From: CAWBRT01 sp963832365
Lineage (GTDB): Bacteria; Acidobacteriota; Terriglobia; Terriglobales; Acidobacteriaceae
Assembly: GCA_963832365.1 (NCBI GenBank)
Contig: CAWHUL010000006.1
Coordinates: forward strand, 1 to 64,000
Reading direction: 5' to 3'
Length of the DNA: 64,000 bases
The position numbers and the translations under genes are program-made. Positions 16,614-25,150 of the stretch are shown piece by piece; positions within the stretch are counted from its first letter, which is position 1, and every line of letters starts with the position of its first letter. The notes below the pieces were generated by a model. The model did no database searches, was not told the origin of the DNA, and saw nothing but the letters and a program-made list of their open reading frames with translations.

Positions 16614-18101
16614 TTACGGTCTTGCCTCATCCGGAAAGCTCATGCAATCCACAAACGTGTCCTGAAAACCCGCGTCGGCGGCGAGACTCACATGTTCAAT
16701 CTCCGGCATTGGACTGCTTTCGGAAAGCAACATCAACTTCGCGCCACGTAGCGCCGTATTGCCGGCGGAAACCACGCGCTCGCGATCCATCTCCAGCAAG
16801 CCAATTCTGGCGGCACTCTCGACCCGAACGTAGTTTCCAAAGGCCCCCGCCAGGTACACGGTTTGCACATCCTGCATGGTCGCGCCCCAGCGACCCAGCA
16901 GGATGCGAACTCCAGCGGCGATTGCGCCCTTAGCCAGTTGCAGCTCGCGGATGTCGGCTTGCGACACGATCACAGGTTCCATCAGGGGAAACTCGCGCGC
17001 CCCGTTCGCCAACCGGCCACTGGGCAGAATCGCACCGCTATTGAGTCCCGCCGCCACCGCATCCACAAGCCCGCTGCCGCATATGCCGCGCGGCGCAACG
17101 TCGCCAATGACGGTGCACTCCAGTTTGCCGTTGCGATTCGATACCTGAGCGATAGCGCCCGTGGCGGCGCGCATTCCCATACGGATCGAGCCGGCTTCAA
17201 AGGCCGGCCCCGCTGCCGTAGAAGCGCACAGGATTCGATCCTGATTCCCTAGGACAATTTCGCCGTTGGTCCCAAGATCAATTAATGCCGTCAGCGCAGC
17301 GCTCGTGCTCATGCTCACGGCAACAATACCGGCGAGCACATCTGAGCCAACAAACCCGCCGATGCAGGAGACAAAACGAATTCGGCAATTTTGCGGCAGC
17401 TTCCAATTCAGTTCCTGCGGCGTGAACTGCTGCTCAGCCAATTCCGGGGATTCAAACGGTACATGCGAAAGTGGCTCCAGGTCGATGCCGGCGAACAAAT
17501 GATGCATCACCGTGTTGCCCACCAGCACTGCTTCACCGACTTCGCTCTCACGGCCCGCCGCAAGCTGCCTGACCATATCGCCGACAGAATCGCGAATCAG
17601 CGGTGTTAAATCCGGCTTGGTCAGCGCGAATCGCAACCTCGTCATGATGTCGGCTCCGAACGCCGTTTGCGGATTCAGCGCTGTTCGAACTCCAAGCAGA
17701 TCGCCCGTCGCGAGGTCGACCATCTGTGCCACGAGGGTAGTCGTTCCAATATCGACCGCGATTCCCAGGCCGCTCCGCGCCGAGCCGCGCAACCGGGTTT
17801 GGTCGCCGAGGATGGGGACGGTCCACTGTTCCACATATAGCTTGAGCGCGGTCTCGGCGTGGGCTTGGCATGCCAGTCGCCAGCCGGCGGCAATCTCTTC
17901 GCCCGTGAGCGCCTGCTTGTCTTTGGGGGTTGCCGCCAGTGTCCCTTCCAGAAGGCGCACGCGGCAGCCGCCGCACACCTCGGAGCCTCCGCAAGGAAGT
18001 TCCAACCCATGCGCCGCCAGAACGCTGCCTAAAGCCGCGCCACGTTTGACGTCCAGGGACACCCCGAGCGGAACCAGTTCGACCCGCACCGTCTCGCTCA
18101 C
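16614..18101 (-). CDS. RACE-type corrinoid activation / ASKHA ferredoxin protein (DUF4445)
   Basis: This has 495 residues. The N-terminal [2Fe-2S] ferredoxin domain has C37, C43, C46 and C78 (LPCGGSEVCGGCRV...RLACQAH). A DUF4445 ASKHA ATPase domain follows (GIAVDIGTTTLVAQMVD, ALIDLGTNGEI, GICGSGLVDAVAAGL, YLAGAFGNYV). Known relatives (RamA, RACo, RACE) reductively reactivate cobalt(II) corrinoid proteins of methyltransferases using ATP. No corrinoid protein or methyltransferase is in the window, so its client is elsewhere. It is the last gene of the long minus-strand run after the molybdenum hydroxylase, with a 293-base gap. Confidence 0.85.
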   Translation of the reverse strand: MSETVRVELVPLGVSLDVKRGAALGSVLAAHGLELPCGGSEVCGGCRVRLLEGTLAATPKDKQALTGEEIAAGWRLACQAHAETALKLYVEQWTVPILGDQTRLRGSARSGLGIAVDIGTTTLVAQMVDLATGDLLGVRTALNPQTAFGADIMTRLRFALTKPDLTPLIRDSVGDMVRQLAAGRESEVGEAVLVGNTVMHHLFAGIDLEPLSHVPFESPELAEQQFTPQELNWKLPQNCRIRFVSCIGGFVGSDVLAGIVAVSMSTSAALTALIDLGTNGEIVLGNQDRILCASTAAGPAFEAGSIRMGMRAATGAIAQVSNRNGKLECTVIGDVAPRGICGSGLVDAVAAGLNSGAILPSGRLANGAREFPLMEPVIVSQADIRELQLAKGAIAAGVRILLGRWGATMQDVQTVYLAGAFGNYVRVESAARIGLLEMDRERVVSAGNTALRGAKLMLLSESSPMPEIEHVSLAADAGFQDTFVDCMSFPDEARP

Positions 18102-18246
18102 GCATCGCCCCCGCTGAATGCTGCCCTTACCTCCGGCAACCCCGCAAGCGATTTTACGATTTGCGTGTGAACATGCGAAATCTTCATTGCATCACCGATC
18201 ATAATGGGCGCTCAAAAGAAAAGGTGGCATTCGAAAATGCCACCCG

Positions 18247-18282
18247 CTTAGACCGAAGACCGCTTCCGCGGAAGTTGTATCC
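18247..18282. repeat. TTAGACCG...CGCGGAAG dispersed motif, copy 2
   Basis: CTTAGACCGAAGACCGCTTCCGCGGAAGTTGT in the gap between the RACE gene and the FAD subunit. It shares its ends with the copies at 6113 and 34502 but has a longer middle. Confidence 0.4.
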
Positions 18283-18394
18283 CGAAAACCGTGTATTCAG
18301 AATTCCCGCCAAACGCCTTGGCGTAGCGGGCATGACCACCACCTGTCGGTAGCCGGTTGTTCCCGTCACGCGCCATCTTGCGCGTGGGCGAATG

Positions 18395-19390
18395 TCAGGC
18401 TAACAGGTTCAGCGCTTCTTCTAGTACTCCCTTGGTCGCTTCTATTTTGTAAGCATTCTTGCCCAGCGGCTGGGCACCTACCACACACGCGCTGCAAGCT
18501 GCGGCGACAGCACCCTTGAGTTCCTTGCCCTTCAAGGCGCTCTCGGCCTTCACGCTCCTGCTGGGGAACGGCGCCAGGCCGGCGAAGACAACTCGCGAGT
18601 CCGTAACCGTCGAACCCTTCAGCGTCAGGCTTACCGCAACGCTGACCACCGCGAAGTCGAAGGCCTGTCTTTCCTTCAGCTTCAGGTAAATGCTCTTCCG
18701 GCCCTGGGACGCAGCCGGAATCTCCACTGCCACCAGCATTTCCTGCGCGGAGAGCACGTTCTCCTTCATCAGCTCTTGCTCGGGGGAAACGTAGAACTTC
18801 TCCAGCGGAATGATCTTCGTTCCCTTCGGGCCCGCAATTTCGGCCTTGGCGTCGAGTGCAATCAGTGCCGGGGCCATGTCAGAGAGGTAAGCCATTGCGC
18901 AAATGTCGCCTCCCATAATGGCATGGTACTGGTTGTCTCCATCCTTATCCTTGCCGTAGCAGCTTGTGCCGCCCTTGCGAATGCAGTCGGAGAAGAGCTT
19001 GCCGCGGAAGTACCAGCAGCGTGGCCGCTGGCACAAGTTGCCGCCAAGGGTCGCAACGTTCCTGATCTGCGGAACCGCCACTTGCTTGGCCGCCTGCGCC
19101 ACGATTGGATACTTGTTCTCGATAAGGTCGGAGTGAACGATCTCGCTGAGCGTGGTCCCGGCGCCAATCCTCAAGCCGGTCTTCTGCTCTTTGATGTAGG
19201 AGAGATCCTTGATCCCCTTGATATCGATCAAGTGTTTTGGTGTTTTCAGTGCCGGGCCTTCAATGCCGTCTTTGATCAGGCCCAGCAGGTCGCTTCCTCC
19301 GGCGAGAATGGCAGCCTTTTCTTGATACTTCGTCAAAAGGGCTACAGCCTGCCCGACCGTGGTGACTCGATAGTAATCGAAAGGTTTCAT
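18395..19390 (-). CDS. molybdenum hydroxylase FAD subunit with extra Cys loop (PaoB-like)
   Basis: This has 331 residues and a CoxM/XdhB FAD-binding fold: AAILAGGSDLLGLIKDG (about 27-43), IGAGTTLSEI, and a VPQIRNVATLGGNLCQ FAD loop. After this loop comes an insertion with four Cys (NLCQRPRCWYFRG, DCIRKGGTSCYG, GGDICAM). The same insertion in E. coli PaoB/YagS and 4-hydroxybenzoyl-CoA reductase beta holds a [4Fe-4S] cluster, so I infer one here. It is the third gene of the hydroxylase operon, 17 bases after the large subunit. Confidence 0.9.
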   Translation of the reverse strand: MKPFDYYRVTTVGQAVALLTKYQEKAAILAGGSDLLGLIKDGIEGPALKTPKHLIDIKGIKDLSYIKEQKTGLRIGAGTTLSEIVHSDLIENKYPIVAQAAKQVAVPQIRNVATLGGNLCQRPRCWYFRGKLFSDCIRKGGTSCYGKDKDGDNQYHAIMGGDICAMAYLSDMAPALIALDAKAEIAGPKGTKIIPLEKFYVSPEQELMKENVLSAQEMLVAVEIPAASQGRKSIYLKLKERQAFDFAVVSVAVSLTLKGSTVTDSRVVFAGLAPFPSRSVKAESALKGKELKGAVAAACSACVVGAQPLGKNAYKIEATKGVLEEALNLLA

Positions 19391-19407
19391 CGTTTATCTC
19401 CTTCCCC

Positions 19408-21637
19408 CTAGCCCTTTGCTGCCTTCAGGCCCATGAGGATCGCACGGTTCGTAATAGGAAGTTCTGTGCAACGTACGCCGATCGCGTTGTAGATCGCATT
19501 CGCAATGGCCGGTGCGGGTGGGCTATAGGGTGGTTCACCAAGTCCCTTCGCCCCGAACGGACCATACTTATCGATCGATTCCACCATGATCGACACGATC
19601 TCCGGTGCATCCTTGATCGTCATCAGTTTGTAATTGAGATGATTCGGGTTCACGCAGATGCCGGTGGCCTTGTCGTAGATCTGGTCTTCGGCCAAGTCCG
19701 AAGGCCATTCCCTGAATCACGCCGCCCTCTATCTGGTTCTCGGCCGACAGTGGATTGATGATCCTGCCGAGATCGTGAGCAGCCACGATCTTGATAACTT
19801 TGACATGGCCGTTGCGGGTGTCCACTTCCACCTCGGCAAACTGCGCCGCAAAGGTGTGGAAGAAAACATCGGTAGGAATCTTCATGTAGCCGCGGCCGAA
19901 GATGACCCCGCCCGGCATTTTTGCCGCGATCTGGTCCACGGGGATACCTTTGTCGGAGCCCACCACATAAAACACGCTGTCCCGGATGCTAAGGTTCTTC
20001 TTGTCCACCTTCAACTCGGCAGCCGCCACGTCAAGCAGTTGGTTCTTGGCATCCGCCGCCGCCATCTTCACACCGGTTCCGCCGGTGATGGTCTGGCGAC
20101 TGCCGGAAGTGGAACCTGTGTCCGTCGTCTTGTCGGTGTCGGCCGTAATGACGTAGACATTGCTGAACAACATCCCGAGTTCTTCGGCGGCGATCATCGC
20201 CATGGTGGTCTTCTGCCCGCATCCCAGCTCGGTTGCGCCGGTAAACACATTCGCCGTGCCATCGGCATTGATCCGCACCATGCCCGACAGCGGCATTCCC
20301 GGCGGCATGCCGCCATGACCGCATGCATGAACCGCTACGCCAAAGCCCTTCTTAATCGGGCCTGCCTGCGAAGCCGCCTTCTGCATCTTCGCTTTCCACT
20401 GGAAGGCTTCCGCGCCACGCTTGATGCACTCTTCCATGCCATTGCTGGTGAAAGGAATCTTCGTGAACTGGTTGCCATCTTCCAGCTTCGCGTAATTCTT
20501 CAAGCGCAGTTCCACCGGGTCCATCCCCAGCTTCTGGGCAATGACGTCCATGTGGACTTCCTGGGCGAACGTTCCCTGCGGATGCCCGACGCAACGCATG
20601 GGGCCGGTTGCCGGGTTGTTCGTATTAACCGTATAGCCCACGCCTTTCATATTCGGGCAACGGTAGACATCCATCGGAATTTGCAGTACCCCAAGTGCAG
20701 CGAGCCCGAACACAGCGTAAGCTCCACCATCGGCGACTACTTTCGCTTCGATCGCAGTGAGCGTGCCATCCTTCTTCACGCCGTATTTCAGGTCCATGAT
20801 GGCCGCATAGCGATGCAGACCCTCGAGATAACATTCTTCTCTATCTAACTCGATTCTTGCCGGACGGCCCGTCTTTCGGGCGACTATGGCGGCCTGAACA
20901 CTTTGCCGTCCCGGTGAGGATTTGTCGCCGAATCCGCCGCCCATGAACTCGCACATCACATGCACCTTGCTCTGCGGAATCTTGAGCGCTTTGGCAACTG
21001 CCTTCTGAACTTCGAATGGAGCCTGGGTGGAGTCCCAAAGGGTCAACCTGCCGCCTTCCCACTGGGCGATCGCAACCCTGCCCTCGTTGCACGCGTGCTG
21101 ATTGATTGGAGTCCGATAACGTGCTTCATAGATAAGGTCGGCCTCGGCAAAGCCTTTTGCCACATCGCCCCTGCTGACGACTGTCGGCTTGCCTCCGACC
21201 AGGTTGCCCTCCGGAAATAACCTGGGGGCGCTCGCTTTCAGAGCCTCTTCCGGATCCAGCACGAAGGGAAGCACCTGATAGTCAACTTTGACCAAGCCCA
21301 GCGCTTCCAGAGCCGTCTCCTCATCCACCGCGGCTATTAATGCAATGTCATCCCCAACGAAGCGGGCGACGTCCGTGAGGATCGGGTAAACGGGATTCCA
21401 GCGGGGATTTGCCGCTATATCTTTGTAGGTAAGCACTGCCTTTACACCCGGCAACGCCATGGCTTTCGAGGTATCTATGTTGACGACCCGCGCATGCGGG
21501 TGTGGGCTTCTCAAGACCTTCACGCAGAGCATGCCTGGCAGAGAGAAATCAGAGGCATACTTCGCCCGCCCGGTCACTTTTTCAAAGCCGTCCAACTTCG
21601 GTTGGGGCTTTCCGATAACTCTGAATTCCGAGCTCAT
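19408..21637 (-). CDS. molybdenum hydroxylase large (Moco) subunit, one indel
   Basis: This is a XdhA/PaoC-family molybdopterin subunit, about 742 residues after repair. The first frame (from 21637) carries GRAKYASDF, QHACNEGRVA, CEFMGGGFGDKSS, TNNPATGPMRCVGHPQG and GCGQKT. It goes out of frame at 19690-19693. Removing one base there continues GMAFGLAEDQIYDKATG to the end at 19408, including GAKGLGEPPYSPPAP, whose Glu is the catalytic base of the family. Without repair the enzyme would lack it. No signal peptide: in this family the complex is exported by the Tat signal on the small subunit. Substrates are aldehydes or N-heterocycles; PaoC-like features favour aldehydes. Confidence 0.9.
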
Positions 21638-21652
21638 AGTATTTCCCTCCCC

Positions 21653-22291
21653 CTATGCTTTCTGCGCCAGGGATAACACCGCTTTGGTTATCTTGGGGTA
21701 AGCGCTGCATCGGCAGATGTTTCCCGAAAGGGCTTCCTTTATCTCGGCCATGCTCGCCCGTGGGTTGGAGTCGAGCAACGCTTTCGTCGACATGATCTGA
21801 CCTGGCGTGCAGAAGCCGCACTGATACGCGTCCTCGCGTATGAAGGCCGCCTGGATCGGATGCAGCGTCTCTCCCTCGGACAAAGCCTCAATCGTGGTGA
21901 TCTTGCGCTTGTCGGCTTCCACCGCCAAGAGAGAACAGGCGAAGATGGCCTTGCCGTCCATGATGACCGTGCAAGCCCCGCAACTGGAGCGGTCGCAGGT
22001 CTTCTTCGTACCGGTCAGGCCGATTTCCCGTCGCAGCACGTCGAGCAGCGTCCAGTGCGACTTGACTGCCAGACGGTATTTCTTGCCGTTAATTTCTGTG
22101 ATGATCGTCGTCTCTCGAATCCCCTTCACCAGGGGAGCCGTCTCCGCTTCCAGTCCGGGCACCATCGCGGTCGCCATTGCCGCCGCCGCGGTGCCAACGC
22201 CCATTCCTTTCAGGAAGCCACGACGCGAGACGCGGAGCTTACCCGATTCCTGCTCCTCATCAGCCGTTGACACGTCCGGTTCTTTTTCCAT
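21653..22291 (-). CDS. molybdenum hydroxylase [2Fe-2S] subunit with Tat signal (PaoA-like)
   Basis: This has 212 residues. A twin-arginine signal SRRGFLKG (R23-R24) is followed by a hydrophobic stretch (GVGTAAAAMATAMVPG) and an AEA cut site. The domain carries two clusters: CDRSSCGACTVIMDGKAIFAC (plant-type) and CGFCTPGQ...CRC (helical). This is the periplasmic PaoA/YagT type. It begins the operon (small, large, FAD) and probably carries the folded trimer through Tat. Tat components are encoded at 55.4-56.4 kb in this window. Confidence 0.9.
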   Translation of the reverse strand: MEKEPDVSTADEEQESGKLRVSRRGFLKGMGVGTAAAAMATAMVPGLEAETAPLVKGIRETTIITEINGKKYRLAVKSHWTLLDVLRREIGLTGTKKTCDRSSCGACTVIMDGKAIFACSLLAVEADKRKITTIEALSEGETLHPIQAAFIREDAYQCGFCTPGQIMSTKALLDSNPRASMAEIKEALSGNICRCSAYPKITKAVLSLAQKA

Positions 22292-22414
22292 AGTTCACCC
22301 CTTCCGTCATCATCACCCTTTTAGTGCCCCACAAATGACCTTCGCAGACTGCCGTCGATGCACACGTTTGTCAAGAGGAATCTCTGACTTCTTGCACCTG
22401 GCGTTCCATTTTAG

Positions 22415-23305
22415 TCAGGATGAGGCACCCTGAACGCCAGAAACGTTCTGGGCGGACGCTCGGCGTTGCCCGCGCAGAAGATAGAGCACTGCCTCCAGTA
22501 CTCCTCCCGCGATCGCCAACGATTTGTCCGAGACGGTAAAGCAATGTTCGCGAGCGGCCCGCGGATCAACGTCGCCAATCTTCATTCCCTGAGAAACGCG
22601 CAAGCCGTCGTGCAGCAGTCCGCGCAGCACACCCGCGATGCCGGCATTTACCGGAGTTTGGTCGACCCAGCCGATCACCTCGCCGGCCTCAACCCGATCT
22701 CCAATAGCTCTTTCTCCCCGAAACAATCCCGCGGATGGGGCCCGCAGTAGACGTTGCGTCCCGTGGCCTGCAATTTCGCCGGGCACTCCCGTATCCGGCT
22801 CGGCGGAGCCATGCCATAGAGCCCGGCCCAGATGGTGGCCTCGGTTGGTTTCAACCACGGCGTGAACATCGACACCCACCTCAAAGCCCGGGCCGAGGCC
22901 AATGACAACAGGCGCGTCCGTGATCCGGGTCCCAAGGTTGCGCTTGGCGATAATGGCGTCGACCACCACCGCCGGACGAAGCCGCGGCACGATCTCGGCC
23001 CACGGATCGACTAACACAGGCACCACGCCCTCGCTCCACGCTTGCGGAATATCATTGCGATCGTCGATCTTGCGCGCCCATTGCCCCTCGACTTCAACTT
23101 CTCCGCAATAGATCGCCTCGGAAAAAGCTACCGTACGCCGCACCGTAGTCGGCTGCTCTATTTCAGTCGCAATCACCCGGAGCCCTGCGCGATGAAGCCG
23201 CAGAATCACTCCGCTAGCCAAGTCTCCAGCACCTTTAATCACAACAACTGCGTCTTCGTACACGGACCCAATCCTTTGCGAAACCGAGATACTGTAGTGC
23301 CTCAA
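22415..23305 (-). CDS. yqeB: EF2563-family selenium-dependent molybdenum hydroxylase accessory protein (YqeB)
   Basis: This has 296 residues. Motifs match the EF2563/YqeB family: VVVIKGAGDLASGVILRLHRAGLRVIATEI, TVRRTVAFSEAIYCGE, VVVDAIIAKRNLGTRI, VVIGLGPGFEVGVDVHAVVETNRGHHLGR. Family members occur with SelD and molybdenum hydroxylases that carry labile selenium; the exact chemistry is unproven. The real start could be the in-frame GTG at about 23263 (VYEDAVVVIKG). It lies between the YqeC-MocA fusion and the hydroxylase subunits, all co-directional, so it probably matures this enzyme. Confidence 0.85.
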   Translation of the reverse strand: MRHYSISVSQRIGSVYEDAVVVIKGAGDLASGVILRLHRAGLRVIATEIEQPTTVRRTVAFSEAIYCGEVEVEGQWARKIDDRNDIPQAWSEGVVPVLVDPWAEIVPRLRPAVVVDAIIAKRNLGTRITDAPVVIGLGPGFEVGVDVHAVVETNRGHHLGRALWHGSAEPDTGVPGEIAGHGTQRLLRAPSAGLFRGERAIGDRVEAGEVIGWVDQTPVNAGIAGVLRGLLHDGLRVSQGMKIGDVDPRAAREHCFTVSDKSLAIAGGVLEAVLYLLRGQRRASAQNVSGVQGASS

Positions 23306-23460
23306 ACCAATAGGCCATTATTGGAAGGCTGCTTCCGCCCTCTTTCAGGTATTATCCCTGAGCGCAGCGAAGGATCAATCCATTTCCGCTGCGTTCGAAT
23401 TACGGACGTATTGATGTCTTACGGGCCGTTGGCTCTTCTACGTCAGTGTGGTGGATTCTC

Positions 23461-24921
23461 TCACAGCTTTTCCGGATCGGGAAACTTTCTTACGAGCAGG
23501 GAGTACTCTTCTCTGGTGTCAATGTCGACTGGCGACTCCAGATTCAGGTCCACCATTACAACCTCGGCCTGATGGCGAGCTAGCAGCTCCCGTCCTCCCT
23601 GATCGCCCGTGACCTGCAACAGCTCCGGGAACAGCGCCCGCGAGAAAAGCACTGGATTCCCTGGAGTCCCTCGGTACCGCGGCCGCACGACTGCACTTCT
23701 GCTTCTGCGGAATTCGCCGACAAGCGACTCGATGGCCTGCAAACTGACCAACGGCTGGTCGCCGAGCAGAAACACCGCCGCCTGCGCCTGGGAAGCGATG
23801 GCATTGATCCCTGCCCTGAGCGACGAACTTTGACCTGTGGAGTAATCCGGATTGTAGACGGTGTGGACTCTCGGATCGCGCGGCAGCTCTTGCTCCAATT
23901 CCGCCGCGCCGTGTCCAAGCACGACCACAACCTCGCCGACCGGTGCCGCTAGTGCCGTATCCACCACACGGCGCAAGATGCTTTTTCCGCCAAGCCGCAG
24001 AGCCAACTTGAGGGCTGGGTCCCCGGCAGGTGCAGACCCCATGCGGCGCCCCTCACCGGCGGCCAACACGACGGCGGAGACCCTCGCCGAATCCGAAGCG
24101 CAGATGCCGGTTTTCCCGATAATGACTTTTCGAATCGGCATCGCTTCGCGCAAAGCCGCGATGACGACCCGTTCCGCGCCGTGCTCGATCAACTCGCAGG
24201 CGACCTCGCAACCCGCCTCGAAGCGACTTGCGTCGTCGGCCTGGTTGAGCAGCGCCACCACTCGGGCCCCGAACGGCGCTCCCCGCGTGCTTCCCTCGGG
24301 GTGTCGCAGCACGGAGGCAACCAGCGCCGGGCTGACCGCGTCGCCCAACTGGCATCCCACGAGGGCCGCCACGCGCTCGGGACGGTGAACGAACTCCTCT
24401 GACAACGGCTGGCCGATCACGGAGAGTCCAACGACGACAACCACAAGACTGGCTGACGACGGTATCACAGGCTCGTGGGCCGCGGGAGCTTTGAACGGAC
24501 GCCCCCGCGAGCCATCGGCTTCAACCAGCAGATGGGTTACGTTGAGTTGCTTCGGCAGTTGCTCGATCCATCCGGGATCGATGCCCACGAGTTTGCCGTC
24601 GACCCCTAACCCGCGCGCCAAGATCACTGCGGGGTGCCGATCCAGGACACTCCGCGCACCGCGAACCAGAGCCTCCAGCGAGTCTTCAATGACCGTGGCG
24701 GGGAACTGTTCTGAGTCCGGGGGATAGATGTGAGTTGTGGTTGTGATCAGTACGCGTCCGCCGCGTGCAACCAACTCGGCGGCCAGCTGAAACATAGCCG
24801 TAGTCTTGCCGCCGCTGCCGGTGAACGCCACCACCTCGCAGCCTGCCCCGCCGGTCGGTCGAACCCCCAACGCTTCAGCCAATGTCGGCATGGGATCAGC
24901 CGCGACGGTGTTCTTCGGCAT
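23461..24921 (-). CDS. YqeC - MocA fusion (Moco selenation / cytidylyltransferase)
   Basis: This has 486 residues and two domains. Residues about 1-270 are YqeC: P-loop VAFTGSGGKTTAMFQLA, LITTTTHIYPP, HLLVEADGSRGRPFKAP, FVHRPERVAALVG. Residues about 280-486 are a MocA-type NTP transferase: VVLAAGEGRRMG, PVGEVVVVLGHGA, STGQSSSLRAGI, FLLGDQPLVS, RGTPGNPVLFSR, GDQGGRELL. MocA makes molybdopterin cytosine dinucleotide; YqeC is tied to selenium-dependent hydroxylases. Fusion of both in one chain suggests they work on the same Moco. It is adjacent to yqeB. Confidence 0.9.
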   Translation of the reverse strand: MPKNTVAADPMPTLAEALGVRPTGGAGCEVVAFTGSGGKTTAMFQLAAELVARGGRVLITTTTHIYPPDSEQFPATVIEDSLEALVRGARSVLDRHPAVILARGLGVDGKLVGIDPGWIEQLPKQLNVTHLLVEADGSRGRPFKAPAAHEPVIPSSASLVVVVVGLSVIGQPLSEEFVHRPERVAALVGCQLGDAVSPALVASVLRHPEGSTRGAPFGARVVALLNQADDASRFEAGCEVACELIEHGAERVVIAALREAMPIRKVIIGKTGICASDSARVSAVVLAAGEGRRMGSAPAGDPALKLALRLGGKSILRRVVDTALAAPVGEVVVVLGHGAAELEQELPRDPRVHTVYNPDYSTGQSSSLRAGINAIASQAQAAVFLLGDQPLVSLQAIESLVGEFRRSRSAVVRPRYRGTPGNPVLFSRALFPELLQVTGDQGGRELLARHQAEVVMVDLNLESPVDIDTREEYSLLVRKFPDPEKL

Positions 24922-24935
24922 CGGCGTTTACCTAT

Positions 24936-25104
24936 GAGTGGAGCAGTGCTTCAGCCCTGCATTTACGGCCCGCCTGGATTGGCGGCTTTAGCCGCTGAGG
25001 TACATACTGCCGGCAACGGCGGAATCGCCTCAGGGGCTAAAGCCCGCATGATTGCTGGCTTTTCTGCAGGCCTGAAGGCCTGCTCCACCCGATTCATGAA
25101 TAAT
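24936..25104. mobile_element. MITE-like palindromic element, copy A
   Basis: About 169 bases that match 61303-61496 in the opposite orientation with roughly 90% identity. Nested palindromes: GGCGGCTTTAGCCGCTGAGG, CCTCAGGGGCTAAAGCCCG, GCAGGCCTGAAGGCCTGC. The right end keeps TCATGAATAAT (25094-25104), while the left end lacks the matching ATTATTCATGA. It lies in the gap between the FGGY kinase and YqeC-MocA genes. No coding capacity. Confidence 0.8.
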
Positions 25105-25150
25105 GCGGGCTAGCCCGAGATATTTCTGACAACCGAGGCCGCTCGGCCGG

